A DNA stretch of 7,611 bases from Dehalococcoidia bacterium (GTDB lineage: Bacteria > Chloroflexota > Dehalococcoidia > GIF9 > UBA5629): NCBI GenBank assembly GCA_012961565.1, contig DTZC01000189.1:1-7611 (forward strand), read 5' to 3'. The notes beneath the pieces were generated by a model. That model ran no database searches. It saw only the letters and a list, made by a program, of their open reading frames with translations, and was not told the DNA's origin. This document shows, piece by piece, positions 1 to 5,754 of the stretch (position 1 is its first letter; each line of letters starts with the position of its first letter). Both the position numbers and the translations under genes were made by a program.

Positions 1-267
1 GTTTTTGAGCTTACCAATCCTGTTCTTTGGTCCAGGCAGGTCCTGCAAAATAGCTAACGGCAGGTCTGATTGTTTGGCTGCCCGACGGAGAGCCTTTATG
101 TAATTAGCATGTTCTTTATGTGTGCCATGAGAGAAGTTGATTCGAGCCACATCCATTCCGGCTCGAATTAGCTCCCGTATCATCCCTGGTGAGCCAGTAC
201 TGGGCCCAATGGTGCAGACTATCTTAGTCCGGCGAAGGAAAGGACCGTTGTGATTGCTTATCGACAT
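1..267 (-). CDS. pyk: Pyruvate kinase, N-terminal part (runs off left edge)
   Basis: Pyruvate kinase transfers phosphate from phosphoenolpyruvate to ADP in the last step of glycolysis, in the cytosol. The 89 codons visible are the start of the catalytic barrel: the N-terminal RRTKIVCTIGPS signature at residues 12-23, the ARINFSHG block at 41-48 (with the Arg, Asn and Ser that contact phosphate and the monovalent cation), and the DLPGPKNRIG block at 76-85. The last block has Leu77, Lys81 and Ile84 where potassium-dependent enzymes have Thr, Glu and Thr, which is the pattern of potassium-independent pyruvate kinases (family knowledge applied to visible residues). The ATG lies 3 bases after the stop of the LacD-like aldolase gene, with AAGGG/AGAGG upstream, so the two genes are almost certainly cotranscribed. 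The frame stays open to the window edge; the B domain, most of the barrel and the C-terminal domain are outside. Family identity is secure. Confidence 0.95.
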   Translation of the reverse strand, partial: MSISNHNGPFLRRTKIVCTIGPSTGSPGMIRELIRAGMDVARINFSHGTHKEHANYIKALRRAAKQSDLPLAILQDLPGPKNRIGKLKN

Positions 268-270
268 CCT

Positions 271-1269
271 CTAGTAGCCCTTGTACCAGCTTTCCGAGAT
301 TTCAGCTAGCTTGTGAGCCTCGACTCCAAGCTTGCGGTACCAGGGTATGGCATACTTCGCAGCTATTTCAGCCAGCTCTTTTAGCCTGTCGACCACAGTA
401 GTGGACAAAAATTCCACTCGTTCCTTCTTGTCTCCAAAACGCACTGCTTCCTGCCAGATTGCTCGTCCGCCAAGGAAACCAGAGGCGCCTGCCTGGCAGG
501 CAATTTCTACCTCCTGGCGAAACGTCTCATAGTCCACACCAGCACTGAGGAGGACCCACGGCACTTCTGAAGCTTCGTCCAGTTGCTGGCATAGCTGGTA
601 TAGACTTGCTCTATTCATTTCGTAGCTCATATCTGCAGGAAACTCTGCTTTGAGCACGTCAATCGGGAGCGATGAAATCTGGCGGGCGGTCTCAATCACC
701 AGCCTCGGCTTTTGCGCAGCAAACTGCTGCGATTTAGCATCCTCTCCTGATACGGCATAAGTTTTGGGTTCAACAAGAAACGGAATGTCAAATCTGAAGC
801 ATTCTTCGGCTACCATCTGTATCGTTTTCGACTGTTTGCTCGCCAGGTCAGTCAGGTCAGGTCGATAGTAGACCAACATTTTGACTGCCGAGCCACCCAT
901 ACGTTTTATCTTCTCCACGCTCCATCCGTCAAGCAAGGTGGTTATTCGTCCCCCGGGGGCACTTTCATAACCAGTGGCTTCGATGCTCACCAGCAAACCA
1001 CTGCTACCCGGGAGCACTCCGGCAGCAATACACTGCGCAGCACCATAGTTAGGGTCCAGCAGGACTGCACTGGTATGGGGAGCAAGAATACTACACAGTT
1101 CCAGCTTGTGTTCCACCAGTTCCTGATAGTCAACTTCACCGTCAAGTTGCTCTCTTTCAATCATAGTCTTGAGAGAGCCTCTATGGTCCATGGCGCAAAT
1201 AATAAAGATGCCCTCCGGGGTTGATATCTGCTGCAAGCCCCTGATCTTTCCTATAGTCAGCTTTCTCAT
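271..1269 (-). CDS. lacD: LacD-family class I aldolase (tagatose 1,6-diphosphate aldolase-like)
   Basis: A 332-residue protein, close to the usual ~325-residue length of LacD. LacD enzymes cleave tagatose 1,6-bisphosphate, and less selectively other ketohexose bisphosphates including fructose 1,6-bisphosphate, to dihydroxyacetone phosphate and glyceraldehyde 3-phosphate through a Schiff base. Visible family features are the AMDHRGS block at residues 26-32, LLDPNYG at 70-76, Lys130 in AVKMLVYYRP, Glu167 in FLVEPKTY, and Lys207 in DVLKAEFP, the expected Schiff-base lysine. A GGRAIWQEA segment at 267-275 fits the phosphate-binding end of the barrel. The ATG at 1269 has an AGAGG ribosome site about 7 bases upstream and a good promoter at 1301-1329. 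No lactose or tagatose pathway genes are nearby; the downstream partner is pyruvate kinase, so a role as a glycolytic or gluconeogenic fructose-bisphosphate aldolase is plausible (inference). The shorter sulfofructose-phosphate aldolase YihT is a relative and a less likely alternative. Confidence 0.88.
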   Translation of the reverse strand: MRKLTIGKIRGLQQISTPEGIFIICAMDHRGSLKTMIEREQLDGEVDYQELVEHKLELCSILAPHTSAVLLDPNYGAAQCIAAGVLPGSSGLLVSIEATGYESAPGGRITTLLDGWSVEKIKRMGGSAVKMLVYYRPDLTDLASKQSKTIQMVAEECFRFDIPFLVEPKTYAVSGEDAKSQQFAAQKPRLVIETARQISSLPIDVLKAEFPADMSYEMNRASLYQLCQQLDEASEVPWVLLSAGVDYETFRQEVEIACQAGASGFLGGRAIWQEAVRFGDKKERVEFLSTTVVDRLKELAEIAAKYAIPWYRKLGVEAHKLAEISESWYKGY

Positions 1270-1300
1270 TTATGCCTCTTCCACACCTGGTATCCTTAAG

Positions 1301-1329
1301 ACTATAACCTTTTGCCGTTTATATATCAA
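1301..1329 (-). promoter_or_regulatory. Predicted sigma-A/70 promoter of the aldolase-pyruvate kinase unit
   Basis: Read on the - strand, a TTGATA -35 box (1324-1329) and a TATAGT -10 box (1301-1306) are separated by exactly 17 bases. Each matches the consensus at 5 of 6 positions. Transcription would begin near 1294, leaving a leader of about 25 bases before the ATG at 1269, with an AGAGG ribosome site in it. Prediction from sequence only. Confidence 0.6.
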
Positions 1330-1371
1330 GCCAAGGCAGACCAGAGTTACACCTTTAATGCCCGGCATCAG

Positions 1372-1759
1372 TCGAAAAGTGAACAGACAATCTCATATTG
1401 TGGGATGCCGTTCAGTAACGCGGAGTTTGATTTTGTTATCTCCAGCGGTTCTCTTCGTCATTGGAACAAGCCCATTGAAGTGTTTAATGAGATCCACCGT
1501 GTTTTTGAAGCCTGACAAATCAGCACTTGTTTACGATGTGCGGAAGGATACGCCCGAAGAGAAAATAGATGAATTCTCCCGCCATATCAAGTCCTGGTTT
1601 ATGCGATGGGGCCTAAGGCACTCAATAGGCGAGTCGTACACACAGCAAGGTATTAAAGAGCTTCTCAGTCGAACTCGTTTCAAAGAAGCAAAGCAGATTG
1701 AACTAGATGACTTGGGCATGTTCATCTCGTTGCGGAAGCCCGCCAAACCGCCAGGTTGA
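1372..1759 (+). pseudogene. Truncated, frameshifted class I SAM-dependent methyltransferase remnant
   Basis: Two adjacent reading frames together spell the C-terminal half of a Methyltransf_11/UbiE-like protein. The first frame, ending at a TGA at 1513-1515, gives MPFSNAEFDFVISSGSLRHW (the acidic motif and following strand of the Rossmann fold) and then NEIHRV. The homology continues in the next frame as LKPDKSALVYDVRKDTPEE, and on to GMFISLRKP before the TGA at 1757-1759. The switch falls at a run of five T (1502-1506): removing one T restores a continuous RVLKP junction, typical of the family. The N-terminal half with the glycine-rich SAM-binding motif I is absent, because only about 100 bases separate the remnant from the aldolase start. 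The left boundary is uncertain; clear similarity starts at 1405 and weaker similarity (SKSEQTISY) at about 1372. It is very unlikely to make an active enzyme. Confidence 0.72.
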
Positions 1760-1828
1760 TAGCCTACACCAACTCCAATGCGTTAGCCAGGTAACAAACA
1801 CTCAAAAGGTGCATTTGTCAGCAATTGC

Positions 1829-2068
1829 CTATCGGAGGAACATACTATCAACGCCTGCGTCAAAGTCCTCACCGCAAATGGGACAGCGAAATACCACTCT
1901 AATTATTGGCATTCCTGACCGCTCAATGCGGTGAACCGATGAGTCATGACCGCACTTGGGACAACGCGCGCATAGAGAATGGTGGAAGCCTGTGGTTGGG
2001 TCGGGTATGCTAAGTTGGCCTCTGGAAAGCATTTCTTTTATTCTCTGTGACTCACCTTCTTTTTCCAC
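1829..2068 (-). CDS. Small zinc-ribbon protein of unknown function
   Basis: I do not recognise the family by name. The predicted 79-residue protein starts with a charged, probably helical segment (residues 2-16, rich in Glu, Lys, Arg), followed by GQLSIPDPTTGFHHS and a zinc ribbon. The ribbon has two Cys-x2-Cys knuckles, C36-C39 (CPKCG) and C62-C65 (CPICG), 22 residues apart, with an extra Cys33 just before the first. The tail FDAGVDSMFLR is acidic then hydrophobic. The GTG at 2068 is chosen because a perfect AGGAGG (2075-2080) lies 6 bases upstream. The frame is open further up, to a TTG at 2272 with an ATG at 2248, but those starts lack a good ribosome site; an ATG at 2122 has a weak purine-rich stretch before it. 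No signal peptide or membrane segment is visible. It is divergent from the trp operon. Zinc binding is inferred from the cysteines; DNA, RNA or protein binding cannot be told apart. Confidence 0.7.
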   Translation of the reverse strand: MEKEGESQRIKEMLSRGQLSIPDPTTGFHHSLCARCPKCGHDSSVHRIERSGMPIIRVVFRCPICGEDFDAGVDSMFLR

Positions 2069-2303
2069 TTCCTTCCTCCTGTAGCTACTGCCATCTACGA
2101 TAAAGGGGAGGTAGCCGCCCATAATCAGTGGGCTCCCCCCATTATGGCATTCCTGTTGTTCCAAAATCAACCGGTCATCGAACCCAAGCCCCACTAGTTG
2201 AACATAGAAAGAAAACTTTCTAACGGTTTGTCTAATAGCCAACAACATACTAGTATTGTTATCTAGTTGCAAAAAACAGTATATTGTGCAACCAAGGGCT
2301 TTG
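2069..2303 (-). other. Open upstream region of the zinc-ribbon gene: long leader or N-terminal extension
   Basis: Between the predicted transcription start (about 2303) and the GTG start at 2068 lies about 235 bases with no stop codon in the zinc-ribbon frame from 2272 onward. If translated, it would add up to 68 residues, including GFDDRLILEQQECHNGGSPL and a hydrophobic MGGYLPFIV stretch. I recognise no domain in it. It is either an untranslated leader or an N-terminal extension. A 10-base palindrome, ATACTAGTAT (2247-2256), is the only clear symmetry seen. Confidence 0.35.
2075..2080 (-). promoter_or_regulatory. Ribosome binding site deciding the GTG start of the zinc-ribbon gene
   Basis: On the - strand this is a perfect AGGAGG placed 6 bases before a GTG at 2066-2068. 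It is the strongest Shine-Dalgarno match in the open frame that extends to 2272, and is the reason the shorter 79-residue product is preferred. Confidence 0.6.
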
Positions 2304-2309
2304 AGATGG

Positions 2310-2338
2310 ATTCTACAGCGCCAAAATTAACTTGACAA
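2310..2338 (-). promoter_or_regulatory. Predicted leftward promoter for the zinc-ribbon gene
   Basis: On the - strand, TTGTCA (2333-2338) and TAGAAT (2310-2315) are separated by 17 bases; each matches the consensus at 5 of 6 positions. Its -35 box shares five bases with the -35 box of the rightward trp promoter because TTGACAA reads as TTGTCAA on the other strand. Transcription would start near 2303, only about 30 bases before the outermost possible TTG start but 235 bases before the preferred GTG start. Confidence 0.45.
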
Positions 2339-2360
2339 AATTTTCGTCACTGGCTATATT
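2332..2360 (+). promoter_or_regulatory. Predicted promoter of the trp operon leader
   Basis: A perfect TTGACA -35 box (2332-2337), a 17-base spacer and a TATATT -10 box (2355-2360, 5 of 6 matches) lie just upstream of the T-box leader. The expected start is near 2367, about 24 bases before Stem I. A near-ideal promoter is what one expects where control is by premature termination rather than initiation. Confidence 0.8.
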
Positions 2361-2390
2361 GGATTCACTTTAAAAATAGAATAACTAAAG

Positions 2391-2673
2391 GCTGTGAAGG
2401 AGATTAGTATGCCTCCAGCGGGGCTCAGAGAGCCGGGAAAGGTGTGAGCCGGTGCCAGCGCAGGGGTTGAATGGGCTCTGGAGCTGCAAACCGAAAGGAA
2501 AATCTTTTCCCAGTAGGCTTTGTCGGAGAGGGTACCGTTATCAGAACCCAGGGTATCGCTTGAATAGTTGTGTTTAGGCTGTACCTGAAAAAGATGGTTG
2601 TTGGTTTTCTTAACAACCAAGTAGGGTGGCACCGCGAAGGATAACCCCTCGCCCCTATGGGCGAGGGGTTTTT
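2391..2673 (+). promoter_or_regulatory. T-box riboswitch, tRNA-Trp-responsive, controlling the trp operon
   Basis: T-box leaders bind a cognate tRNA and form an antiterminator when it is uncharged. Stem I spans about 2391-2484. Its specifier loop has the AGTA strand (2406-2409) facing GAA (2469-2471), which is followed at once by the specifier codon TGG (2472-2474), a tryptophan codon. Above it, GCG (2418-2420) pairs with CGC (2459-2461), and the distal part carries the AGAGAGCCGG / GGTGTGAGCCGG pattern (2427-2452). A GGTACCGTTATC element (2531-2542) belongs to the Stem II region. Stem III is an 8-bp hairpin (2595-2602 with 2612-2619). The conserved T-box AGGGTGGCACCGCG is at 2623-2636. The C of its TGGC predicts a tRNA ending GCCA, which agrees with the G discriminator usual for bacterial tRNA-Trp, an independent check on the specifier. 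AGGG of the T-box can pair with CCCT inside the terminator's 5' arm, giving the alternative structure. No leader peptide with tandem Trp codons is seen. Confidence 0.95.
2643..2673 (+). terminator. Intrinsic terminator of the trp T-box leader
   Basis: A perfect 12-bp GC-rich stem (2643-2654 with 2659-2670) closes a 4-base loop, CTAT, and runs into five T (2669-2673). It lies 6 bases after the T-box core and 25 bases before trpE. Its 5' arm includes the CCCT needed by the antiterminator, so the two folds exclude each other. Confidence 0.93.
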
Positions 2674-2688
2674 AATTATGGTATTAGC

Positions 2689-2693
2689 GGAGG
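2689..2693 (+). promoter_or_regulatory. Ribosome binding site of trpE
   Basis: GGAGG stands 4 bases before the ATG at 2698, just after the leader terminator. The spacing is slightly short, but it fixes the start and excludes in-frame upstream codons that fall inside the T-box and terminator hairpin. Confidence 0.8.
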
Positions 2694-2697
2694 TTAC

Positions 2698-4173
2698 ATG
2701 TATTATCCAACACTAGAAGAGGTTAAACAATATAAGAAGCGGGGCAACATGATACCCATCTACCGGGAAATTGTTGCCGACTTGGAGACACCGGTGTCTG
2801 CTTTCCTGAAGGTTAATCGTGGTGGTTATTCTTTCCTTTTGGAGAGTGTTGAAGGTGGTGAGCAACTGGCTCGCTACAGCTTTATCGGCACTGAACCATA
2901 CCGGGTGTTGACCATCAGGGGAGAGGATGAAACTGACCCTATTCCCCTCATCGCAGCAGAACTAAGCAAGTGCCAGGTTGTGCCAGTTAGCGGCCTTCCC
3001 CGGTTCTGCGGTGGTGCAGTTGGTTATCTTGCTTACGAAACAGTGACTCACTTTGAGGAGTTACCCTCCCCAGACCGCGATCCCTTAGGATTACCTGAAT
3101 CACTATTTATATTCGTGGATACGATGCTTGTCTTTGACCACGTTACTCACAAGATAAAAGTTTTGAGTCATGTTCATCTCGATGGCGACGTAGAGAAAGC
3201 TTACCAAAAAGCTGTGGACAAGATTGATAACTTGGTGGAAAGGTTGAGTCAGCAACTCCAGCCAAGTCAGCATGCTAAACCTGCTACTCAACCTATGAGC
3301 AACTACAAGCTTTCCTCAAACTTGTCTAAGGAGGAGTTCGAAACCAGCGTACTTAAGATAAAGCAGTATATTACTGCTGGTGAAGCTATTCAGGTTGTCT
3401 TGTCTCAACGCCTAGCTCAACCTACCGATGCTGCCCCCTTCGAAATCTACAGAGCACTACGTAGTATCAATCCGTCCCCATATATGTTCTTTCTGGATTT
3501 TAACGACTTTTACATTATCGGGGCTTCTCCAGAGATTCTGGTGAGAGCGGAAAATGGCGTGGTAACAACTCGCCCTCTGGCTGGAACCAGACCACGTGGC
3601 AAAACTCCGGCTGAAGATTTGGCTCTAGAGCAGGAACTCCGTAGTGATGAAAAGGAGCGTGCCGAGCACATTATGTTGGTGGATCTGGGACGCAATGATA
3701 TCGGGCGCGTTAGCGAGCCGGGCACCGTTAAAGTGAGTGATCTAATGAGTGTTGAGCGTTACTCCCATGTTATGCATCTGGTTACTCATGTGGAGGGTAG
3801 GCTCCGGCGTGACCTGACTGCCTTTGATGCCCTGCGAGCTTGCTTTCCCGCTGGCACCGTAGCCGGTGCGCCTAAAATTCGGGCTATGGAAATAATTGCC
3901 GAGCTCGAGCCGGAGAAAAGGGGACCTTATGCTGGGGCTGTTGGCTACTTCTCTTTCTCAGGTAACATGGACATGGCTATCGCCATAAGAACTATGGTGA
4001 TGACCAAGGGCATCGCCTATGTACAGACAGGAGGTGGCATTGTCTATGATAGTGTGCCTGAACGTGAATATGAGGAAAGTATGAACAAAGCGCGAGCGCT
4101 ACTTAAAGCGATTAGTCAGGCTGAGAGTTCAACCTTAGTGCTTGGAGGCAATCATGCTGCTACTAATCGATAA
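2698..4173 (+). CDS. trpE: Anthranilate synthase component I
   Basis: TrpE aminates and aromatises chorismate to anthranilate, using ammonia supplied by TrpG; it is the committed, feedback-inhibited step of tryptophan synthesis. The 491-residue length is normal. The N-terminal domain carries the FLLES motif (46-50) of the tryptophan-binding pocket, completed by NPSPYMFF (258-265). The chorismate-binding domain (about 210-475) shows TRPLAGTRPRG (291-301), DEKERAEH (317-324) with catalytic Glu323, DLGRNDIGRV (329-338), His360 in HVMHLVTHVEG, FPAGTVAGAPK (383-393) and QTGGGIVYDS (443-452). These motifs point to anthranilate synthase rather than PabB or isochorismate synthase, and the operon settles it. 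The ATG at 2698 follows GGAGG (2689-2693) with a short 4-base gap; the frame is open further upstream only through the terminator, which cannot be coding. The 3' end overlaps trpG by 20 bases and contains the trpG ribosome site. Expression should depend on the T-box. Confidence 0.98.
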   Translation: MYYPTLEEVKQYKKRGNMIPIYREIVADLETPVSAFLKVNRGGYSFLLESVEGGEQLARYSFIGTEPYRVLTIRGEDETDPIPLIAAELSKCQVVPVSGLPRFCGGAVGYLAYETVTHFEELPSPDRDPLGLPESLFIFVDTMLVFDHVTHKIKVLSHVHLDGDVEKAYQKAVDKIDNLVERLSQQLQPSQHAKPATQPMSNYKLSSNLSKEEFETSVLKIKQYITAGEAIQVVLSQRLAQPTDAAPFEIYRALRSINPSPYMFFLDFNDFYIIGASPEILVRAENGVVTTRPLAGTRPRGKTPAEDLALEQELRSDEKERAEHIMLVDLGRNDIGRVSEPGTVKVSDLMSVERYSHVMHLVTHVEGRLRRDLTAFDALRACFPAGTVAGAPKIRAMEIIAELEPEKRGPYAGAVGYFSFSGNMDMAIAIRTMVMTKGIAYVQTGGGIVYDSVPEREYEESMNKARALLKAISQAESSTLVLGGNHAATNR

Positions 4174-4735
4174 TTATGACAGCTTTACCTATAACCTCTT
4201 CCAGTACCTGAGTGAATTGGGTGAGAAAGTAGTGATAGTTCGCAACAATAAGACCACTGTGGAGGAGATTGATAAAATGAAGCCTCAGCATATAGTTATC
4301 TCTCCCGGTCCGTCTACTCCACAACATGCCGGTATCTCCAACGAGGTCATCAGGCATTTCGGTTCCAAATTACCGATACTCGGTGTTTGCCTAGGGCACC
4401 AGTGTATTGGTTACAGCTATGGTGGCACTATCGGGCAGGCTAGGCAGATAATGCACGGTAAATCGTCGTTAATATACCATAACCGCCAAGGGGTATTGGC
4501 TGGGCTGCCCAACCCCTTCTCTGCCATCCGCTACCACTCGCTGGTGGTAAAGGGTGAGGGTCTACCAGATTGCCTTGAAATAACAGCATGGGCGGATGAT
4601 GGTGAGATTATGGGTGTACGTCATCGCCGGTACCCGGTAGAAGGTGTCCAGTTTCACCCCGAATCGTTTATGACTGAGGTAGGGAAAGACCTACTCAGGA
4701 ATTTTCTGACTAGAGGGAGACAAAGCCATGATTAG
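4154..4735 (+). CDS. trpG: Anthranilate synthase component II (glutamine amidotransferase)
   Basis: TrpG hydrolyses glutamine and channels ammonia to TrpE. The 193-residue protein is a stand-alone class I (triad) amidotransferase: the LLLIDNYDSFTYN start, the oxyanion-region ISPGPSTP (49-56), the nucleophile Cys79 in GVCLGHQ, HGKSSLIYHN (101-110), RYHSLVV (126-132), and the His168/Glu170 pair in GVQFHPES. All catalytic residues are present. The ATG at 4154 is 5 bases after GGAGG (4144-4148), and this start gives the family's usual N terminus; a TTG at 4142 in the same frame is rejected because it would sit at or before that ribosome site. The gene begins inside trpE (20-base overlap) and ends inside trpD (8-base overlap), so translation is probably coupled, giving balanced subunits. 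It may also serve as PabA for folate synthesis, as in some bacteria; no pab gene is in view to test this. Confidence 0.97.
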   Translation: MLLLIDNYDSFTYNLFQYLSELGEKVVIVRNNKTTVEEIDKMKPQHIVISPGPSTPQHAGISNEVIRHFGSKLPILGVCLGHQCIGYSYGGTIGQARQIMHGKSSLIYHNRQGVLAGLPNPFSAIRYHSLVVKGEGLPDCLEITAWADDGEIMGVRHRRYPVEGVQFHPESFMTEVGKDLLRNFLTRGRQSHD

Positions 4736-5744
4736 AGAAGCTATACAAGCCCTGGTCTCTGGTCGTTCGCTGACCATGCCCGAGGCAGCATCGGTTATGG
4801 AAGAGATAATGGAGGGTAAGGTCACTCCAGCTCAATTCGGTGCTTTTGTCACCGCCCTCAGGCTAAAGGGGGAGTCGGTTGAGGAGATTGTTGGCCTAGC
4901 CAGTGTAATGCGGGCTAGGGCAATTCGGGTGATGGTTGCTGACCCAGTGATTGATGTTGTCGGCACCGGAGGTGATAGTTTTAATACCTTTAATATCTCC
5001 ACGGCGGCTGCCTTTGTTGTTGCTGGTGCTGGACTTAAGGTAGCCAAGCATGGCAACCGAGCTATGAGTAGTAAGTGTGGCAGTGCTGACGTGCTGGAAG
5101 CATTGGGCGTCAAACTCGAGCTTACTCCTGAACAGGTGCAGAGATGCTTGGAGGAAGTGGGGATAGGCTTCATGTTCGCTCCAGCATTTCATCCGGCGAT
5201 GAAATATGCCGTGGCTCCCAGGCGTGAGATTGGGATTCGTACCGTGTTTAACATCCTTGGTCCCCTGACTAACCCGGCTGGTGCCGGGGCTTATCTGCTG
5301 GGTGTTGCTGATGAATCACTAGTGGAGAGGATGGCTCTGGTACTGCAAAGCTTGAACTGCCAGCATGCTATGGTGGTTCACGGTGAGGATGGATTAGATG
5401 AAATCACACTCACTGGAAAAACCAAGGTCTGCGAACTTATAAAGGGTCAGATTAGCAGCTATGCTATTAGTCCGGAAGACTTCGGCTTATCTCAGACCAG
5501 CAGTTTGGAGAGCCTGAAAGGTGGCACCGTTGGTGAGAATGCAAACTTGTTGCGTTCAATCTTGTCTGGTGACCAAGGTCCCCAACGAGACGTAGTGCTG
5601 ATGAATGCTGCCGCAGCTTTAGTGGCTGGAGATAAAGCACAGTCACTTAAGCAGGGAATTGATTTGGCTAGAGATGCGGTTGATGGTGGGCAGGCTTTGG
5701 CAAAACTGGAACAACTAATTAAGATTAGTCACAGCTTCACCTAG
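4728..5744 (+). CDS. trpD: Anthranilate phosphoribosyltransferase
   Basis: TrpD joins anthranilate to phosphoribosyl pyrophosphate to give N-(5-phosphoribosyl)anthranilate. The 338 residues match the usual length of the monofunctional enzyme. The N-terminal helical domain is followed by the PRPP site GTGGDSFNTFNIST (79-92), with KHGNR (107-111) and SSKCGSADVLEALG (114-127) after it, the anthranilate-contacting APRREIGIRTVFNILGPLTN (163-182), and the metal-binding Asp-Glu pair DE (224-225). The ATG at 4728 overlaps the trpG stop by 8 bases and has AGGGAG (4714-4719) 8 bases upstream. It is not fused to trpG, unlike the E. coli arrangement. The following gene starts 10 bases after its stop. Confidence 0.98.
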   Translation: MIREAIQALVSGRSLTMPEAASVMEEIMEGKVTPAQFGAFVTALRLKGESVEEIVGLASVMRARAIRVMVADPVIDVVGTGGDSFNTFNISTAAAFVVAGAGLKVAKHGNRAMSSKCGSADVLEALGVKLELTPEQVQRCLEEVGIGFMFAPAFHPAMKYAVAPRREIGIRTVFNILGPLTNPAGAGAYLLGVADESLVERMALVLQSLNCQHAMVVHGEDGLDEITLTGKTKVCELIKGQISSYAISPEDFGLSQTSSLESLKGGTVGENANLLRSILSGDQGPQRDVVLMNAAAALVAGDKAQSLKQGIDLARDAVDGGQALAKLEQLIKISHSFT

Positions 5745-5754
5745 AGGGCATAGG

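Noticed and set aside
1169..1500. + strand open frame starting inside the aldolase gene and leading into the methyltransferase remnant
   Set aside because: Its first part is antisense to lacD and only the part after about 1503 resembles a methyltransferase, so the long frame is accidental.
1760..1828. Possible bidirectional terminator between the converging methyltransferase remnant and zinc-ribbon gene
   Set aside because: No GC-rich inverted repeat followed by a T run could be found in this gap.
2247..2256. Palindrome ATACTAGTAT as a possible operator
   Set aside because: Only 10 bases, AT-rich, arms do not extend cleanly, and it lies within a possible coding frame; too short to call.
2069..2272. 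Full 147-residue version of the zinc-ribbon protein starting at a TTG
   Set aside because: No ribosome site precedes the TTG, whereas a perfect AGGAGG precedes the GTG at 2068. Kept as an open alternative in the findings.
2354..2632. Two - strand open frames (92 and 63 codons) across the trp leader
   Set aside because: They are antisense to a structured T-box RNA, have low-complexity-looking translations and no domain resemblance.
2626..2697. In-frame upstream extension of trpE beginning at a TTG
   Set aside because: It runs through the T-box core and the perfect terminator hairpin, and the ATG at 2698 has its own GGAGG site and matches the family N terminus.
2361..2697. Leader-peptide attenuator of the E. 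coli trp type
   Set aside because: No short ORF with tandem Trp codons and a ribosome site is visible; the T-box elements explain the leader fully.
4832..5192. Antisense open frames of about 100 codons opposite trpD
   Set aside because: Their Ser/Thr/Pro-rich composition is typical of the complement of a real gene; no ribosome site or family signature.
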